Positions 4,940 to 7,668 of a stretch of DNA of 7,668 bases are shown piece by piece (the stretch's first letter is position 1; each line of letters begins with the position of its first letter). The DNA lies in assembly GCA_017547125.1 (NCBI GenBank), contig JAFYQL010000089.1, positions 1 through 7,668 on the forward strand. Direction: 5' to 3'. This stretch comes from Bacillota bacterium. Its GTDB lineage: Bacteria; Bacillota; Clostridia; Lachnospirales; Anaerotignaceae. Position numbers and translations under genes: made by a program. The notes beneath the pieces are model-generated. The model was not told where the DNA came from. It searched no databases and saw only the letters and a program-made list of their open reading frames with translations.

Positions 4940-6058
4940 TCAAAGTGTGCTGTTTTTCTTAACTACAAATGGTTTATCCTTTTCACCTTTAATAACAACA
5001 CCATCTGAAACAGTAACACCTTTGTCGAAAATTACATATTCAAGTACACAGTTATTGCCGATATGACAATTTTCCATAAGTATTGAATCTTTAACGCTTG
5101 CCTTTTCGCCTACGTATACACGTCTGAAGATAACTGAGCCTTCTACCTTGCCGTTGATAATAGCACCATTGCCAACAACTGAGTTTGAAACTTCAGCATC
5201 AAGGTTATATTTTGCCGGTGGTTCATCTTTTGGTTTTGTAGCGATGTATGGTTTTTCCTTAGCAAAATTATCTCTGATTTCTTTCTTAAGGAAGTCCATA
5301 TTAGCATTATAATAGTCTACAATACCGCCGCCGATTGAATTCCAGTATCCATCAAACTTGTATGCATAAATTTTAAGTTTGCGTCTCATACCTATAAGAA
5401 CGTCTTTTACAAAGTCGTATCTGTCATCAGGAACAATTTCATCAAGAATCTTCATAAGAAGAGTTCTTTCCATAACATAGATACCAAGGCTTGCTTCATC
5501 ACTCTGTGGTTCAACAGGCTTTTCTTCAAACTCGATTACTCTGCCTTCAGCATCAGTTTCGACAATACCCATCTTTGTAAGGTCTTTGTCCTGAGCAAAG
5601 TTTTTTGTAACTATAGTGATGTCTGCACCCTTTGCAGCGTGAGCCTTGATAATATCATTGTAATCCATTTTGTATACACAGTCGCCTGATGTGATTACAA
5701 CATACTTTTCGTGGCTTCTCTTAAGGAAAGACATATTCTGATACATTGAGTCAGCTGTTCCTCTGAACCAATATGCATTGTCATTTGTTACGTATGGTGT
5801 AAGAACAAAAAGACCGCCGTTTCTTCTTCCGAAATCCCACCATTTAGCACTTGAAAGATGGTCCTGAAGTGAACGTGAATTGTACTGAGCAATAACGGCT
5901 ACCTTCTGGATACCTGAGTTTGACATATTGCTTAACGGAAAGTCGATTGTTCTGTAGCTGCCGCCAACAGGCATAGCAGATGCTGCTCTTGAAAGTGTAA
6001 GGTCACCTAAACGTCTTTCGCTGCTGCCTCCGGCTAAAATAATACCAATTGCTTTCAT
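4940..6058 (-). CDS. glgD: GlgD, glucose-1-phosphate adenylyltransferase regulatory-type subunit
   Basis: GlgD partners GlgC in Firmicutes to form the ADP-glucose pyrophosphorylase of glycogen synthesis. The 372-residue product has a nucleotidyltransferase fold (about 1-250) and left-handed beta-helix hexapeptide repeats (about 285-358). The nucleotide-binding loop is degenerate: GGSSERRLGDLT (11-21 region) replaces GGxGxRLxxLT, and AASAMP (25-30) lacks the KPA lysine. It still has SGD (124-126), FRGTADSMYQN, the glucose-1-phosphate lysine motif FEEKP (K180) and WNSIGG. That fits a modulatory subunit with a damaged triphosphate site, as known for the Bacillus/Geobacillus GlgD. The ATG lies 1 nt after the glgC TAA and its ribosome site GAGGGGGT is inside the end of glgC, so translation is coupled. 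Confidence 0.95.
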   Translation of the reverse strand: MKAIGIILAGGSSERRLGDLTLSRAASAMPVGGSYRTIDFPLSNMSNSGIQKVAVIAQYNSRSLQDHLSSAKWWDFGRRNGGLFVLTPYVTNDNAYWFRGTADSMYQNMSFLKRSHEKYVVITSGDCVYKMDYNDIIKAHAAKGADITIVTKNFAQDKDLTKMGIVETDAEGRVIEFEEKPVEPQSDEASLGIYVMERTLLMKILDEIVPDDRYDFVKDVLIGMRRKLKIYAYKFDGYWNSIGGGIVDYYNANMDFLKKEIRDNFAKEKPYIATKPKDEPPAKYNLDAEVSNSVVGNGAIINGKVEGSVIFRRVYVGEKASVKDSILMENCHIGNNCVLEYVIFDKGVTVSDGVVIKGEKDKPFVVKKNSTL

Positions 6059-6059
6059 A

Positions 6060-7340
6060 TTATTCTACCCCCTCTTTCACTGCAGATTTTCCGCTTGGCA
6101 GTTTGCCTTCTGCATAATCAGCTTCTGTAGTTTCACCAAAAATTACACAGTTCTTGCCTATTTCAACATTTGCAGGAATAACAGTTTTTTCACCAACTAC
6201 TGTGATGCCTGTATTGTAAATTTTTGGCTTATCTTCGTTAATAACATCTTCGCCAATGCCCATCTTGACATTGCTGCCGATAACACAGTATTCATCAATG
6301 ATACATCTTTCAATAACTGTACCTTCGCCGATAACTGTGCCCTGCATAATGATAGATCCTTTAACAACTGCGCCCTTACCAACAATAACTTCAGGGCCCA
6401 ATACAGAATTTTCTACTGTACCATAAATTTCGCAGCCGTTTGATGCGATGCTCTTTTTAACAACACCGCCTTCGCCCACATACTGTGGAGGCTGATGTTC
6501 TGTGTTTGTATAAATCTTCCAGAAATCTTCGTAAAGATTAAATGAAGGAACATGTTCAATAAGGTCCATATTTGCCTGCCAGTAAGATTCAATTGTACCT
6601 ACGTCTTTCCAGTAGTCCTTGAATCTGTAAGCATACATAATTTCATTTGCTTCAAGCATACGTGGGATTATATGCATACCAAAGTCGCTGTTTGCATGCA
6701 CTTTGTTGTCTTCAATAAGAGCTTCTCTAAGTTTGCTCCAAGTGAAGATATAAATACCCATAGATGCAAGATTGCTCTTTGGATTTGCAGGATTTTCTTC
6801 AAATTCATAAATTTTGTCATCTGCTTCAGTATTCATAATACCGAAACGGCTTGCTTCATCAAGCGGAACTTCAAGAACTGCAATAGTAGCAGCACAGTTG
6901 TTTTCCTTATGGAAATCAAGCATCTTTGAATAGTCCATTTTGTAGATATGGTCGCCTGAAAGTATAAGAACATATTCAGGGTCGGCTGCATCTATAAATT
7001 CAATATTCTGGTAAATAGCATTTGCAGTACCCATAAACCATTCGCCGCTTTCATCCCCGCCTTTTACGTGTGGAGAAAGTACAGTTACACCGCCGCTTTT
7101 ACGGTCAAGGTCCCAAGGAATACCGATACCGATATGCTGATTAAGTCTTAATGGCTGATACTGTGTAAGCACACCCACGCTGTTTACGCCTGAGTTTACA
7201 CAGTTACTAAGCGGAAAGTCGATGATACGATACATCCCGCCGAAAGCTACTGCAGGTTTAGCAATTTTTCTTGTCAATATACCAAGTCTGCTGCCCTGAC
7301 CGCCTGCCAAAAGCATTGCAATCATTTCATTTTTACTCAT
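6060..7340 (-). CDS. glgC: GlgC, glucose-1-phosphate adenylyltransferase catalytic subunit
   Basis: GlgC makes ADP-glucose and PPi from ATP and glucose 1-phosphate, the committing step of bacterial glycogen synthesis. The 426-residue product is close to E. coli GlgC (431). The nucleotidyltransferase domain (about 1-260) has LAGGQGSRLGILT (11-23), AKPAVAFGGMYRIIDFPLSN (27-46), WFMGTANAIYQN, SGDHIYKMDY with D130, ASMGIYIF and WKDVGTIESYWQANMDL. Hexapeptide beta-helix repeats cover about 295-405. One oddity: the usual FEEKP glucose-1-phosphate motif reads FEENP, so the conserved lysine (E. coli K195) is N183 here, encoded AAT. AGGAG lies 8 nt before the ATG. It leads the glgC-glgD-spoVG unit. 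Confidence 0.96.
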   Translation of the reverse strand: MSKNEMIAMLLAGGQGSRLGILTRKIAKPAVAFGGMYRIIDFPLSNCVNSGVNSVGVLTQYQPLRLNQHIGIGIPWDLDRKSGGVTVLSPHVKGGDESGEWFMGTANAIYQNIEFIDAADPEYVLILSGDHIYKMDYSKMLDFHKENNCAATIAVLEVPLDEASRFGIMNTEADDKIYEFEENPANPKSNLASMGIYIFTWSKLREALIEDNKVHANSDFGMHIIPRMLEANEIMYAYRFKDYWKDVGTIESYWQANMDLIEHVPSFNLYEDFWKIYTNTEHQPPQYVGEGGVVKKSIASNGCEIYGTVENSVLGPEVIVGKGAVVKGSIIMQGTVIGEGTVIERCIIDEYCVIGSNVKMGIGEDVINEDKPKIYNTGITVVGEKTVIPANVEIGKNCVIFGETTEADYAEGKLPSGKSAVKEGVE

Positions 7341-7399
7341 TTCATCATCTCCTAAAGCTTACTAAAAGCCAATATCCCACATTAAAAAAGTTTAGGCTT
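7341..7399 (-). other. glgC 5' leader with competing stems near the ribosome site
   Basis: In the predicted mRNA leader, CCTAAA (7391-7396) can pair with TTTAGG (7351-7356), which covers part of the AGGAG ribosome site. Alternatively AAGCC (7395-7399) can pair with GGCTT (7366-7370). The two stems overlap and exclude each other. Stems of 5-6 bp can arise by chance, so a switch is only suggested. Confidence 0.3.
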
Positions 7400-7405
7400 A
7401 TGTAT

Positions 7406-7434
7406 ATATTAGCACATCCAACACCAATAATAAA
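7406..7434 (-). promoter_or_regulatory. Probable extended -10 promoter of the glgC operon
   Basis: On the minus strand TGCTAATAT (-10 box 7406-7411 with an upstream TG) fits an extended -10 promoter. A weak TTTATT (7429-7434) lies at the 17-nt distance. Transcription would begin near 7399 and give a leader of about 59 nt. The weak -35 box suggests dependence on the extended -10 or on an activator. Confidence 0.5.
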
Positions 7435-7668
7435 TAGAAACAGAAAATAATTATGTGTAAAAGATGACATTTTCCGCTTATATTTTTGGCATTTTCTGTC
7501 ATTTTGCCGAACGCATTATCAAAATTAACAATTTCATTTGTTATTTTTTACATATTTTGCTATCCAAAACCCAGCTGCAACATATTATAATTACAAAAAC
7601 CGAAAATATGTTCAGCATAACCACCATTTCAATACACACAACCATATAAAAATTTCCCAAATTTAAAT
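7435..7668. other. AT-rich region upstream of glgC, no gene seen
   Basis: No credible coding region is seen. The plus-strand frame at 7464-7649 has no ribosome site or recognisable domain and is composed of AT-rich codons. The stretch contains three CATTTT repeats (7468, 7490 and 7500) spaced by roughly one or two helical turns, and a CATATT/AATATG inverted repeat around 7580-7610. It probably holds regulatory DNA of the glgC operon or of a gene beyond the right edge. Confidence 0.5.

Noticed and set aside
5670..5679. A TTGTATACAC sequence resembling the ispE operator-like palindromes.
   Set aside because: It lies inside glgD and encodes the conserved CVYKMDY motif, so coding constraint explains it.
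6552..6929. A 125-codon plus-strand frame opposite glgC.
   Set aside because: It is antisense to highly conserved GlgC motifs, including SGDHIYKMDY, and has no support of its own.
7464..7649. A 61-codon plus-strand frame upstream of glgC.
   Set aside because: There is no ribosome site before it, its composition follows AT-rich spacer DNA, and it has no recognisable domain.
1..7668. CRISPR arrays, tRNA or rRNA genes, transposase genes and defence systems.
   Set aside because: No regularly spaced direct repeats, no tRNA- or rRNA-like sequence and no transposase, nuclease or defence-type coding region were seen on either strand.

Overview
The window looks like chromosomal DNA from an anaerobic, low-G+C, spore-forming-lineage Firmicute of the class Clostridia, plausibly a gut Ruminococcaceae/Oscillospiraceae or Lachnospiraceae relative. 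The evidence is gene content: a GlgC plus GlgD pair, SpoVG, a PPi-type phosphofructokinase, an anchored LysM-G5 wall protein, strong GGAGG ribosome sites and AT-rich intergenic DNA with sigma-A-like promoters. All recognised genes lie on the minus strand, so transcription runs right to left. The species cannot be fixed from the sequence.

Read in transcription order (right to left): 7341-7668 is a gene-free AT-rich upstream region with a probable extended -10 promoter. Next come glgC (6060-7340), glgD (4940-6058, 1-nt gap) and spoVG (4643-4918, 21-nt gap), apparently one operon closed by a strong terminator at 4605-4639. A separate promoter (4518-4546) drives a PPi-type 6-phosphofructokinase (3202-4440, start corrected from the longest reading frame), closed by a 12-bp perfect terminator hairpin at 3159-3191. 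A third unit has a consensus-like promoter (3086-3114) bracketed by two TTGTATACA(A/G) palindromes and encodes ispE (2191-3048) and an FCD-type GntR regulator (1505-2173). A fourth unit encodes a membrane-anchored LysM-G5 protein (357-1418, GTG start) with no catalytic domain. Beyond its stop codon lies a strange 280-bp stretch of abutting short hairpins, then a terminator (50-74). At the left edge are the first eight codons of what is probably a response regulator (1-24).

Functionally, GlgC/GlgD make ADP-glucose for glycogen and release pyrophosphate, while the neighbouring phosphofructokinase has the residues expected of a PPi user; the pairing suggests a shared PPi economy in storage and glycolysis. 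IspE serves the MEP isoprenoid route, and its co-transcribed GntR regulator probably controls its own promoter. The LysM-G5 protein belongs to the cell envelope.

Most of the window is ordinary core metabolism. The items most worth a second look are the multi-hairpin element at 75-356, the operator-like palindromes around the ispE promoter and after gntR, and the uneven split of catalytic residues between GlgC and GlgD. No clearly new multi-gene system is visible.
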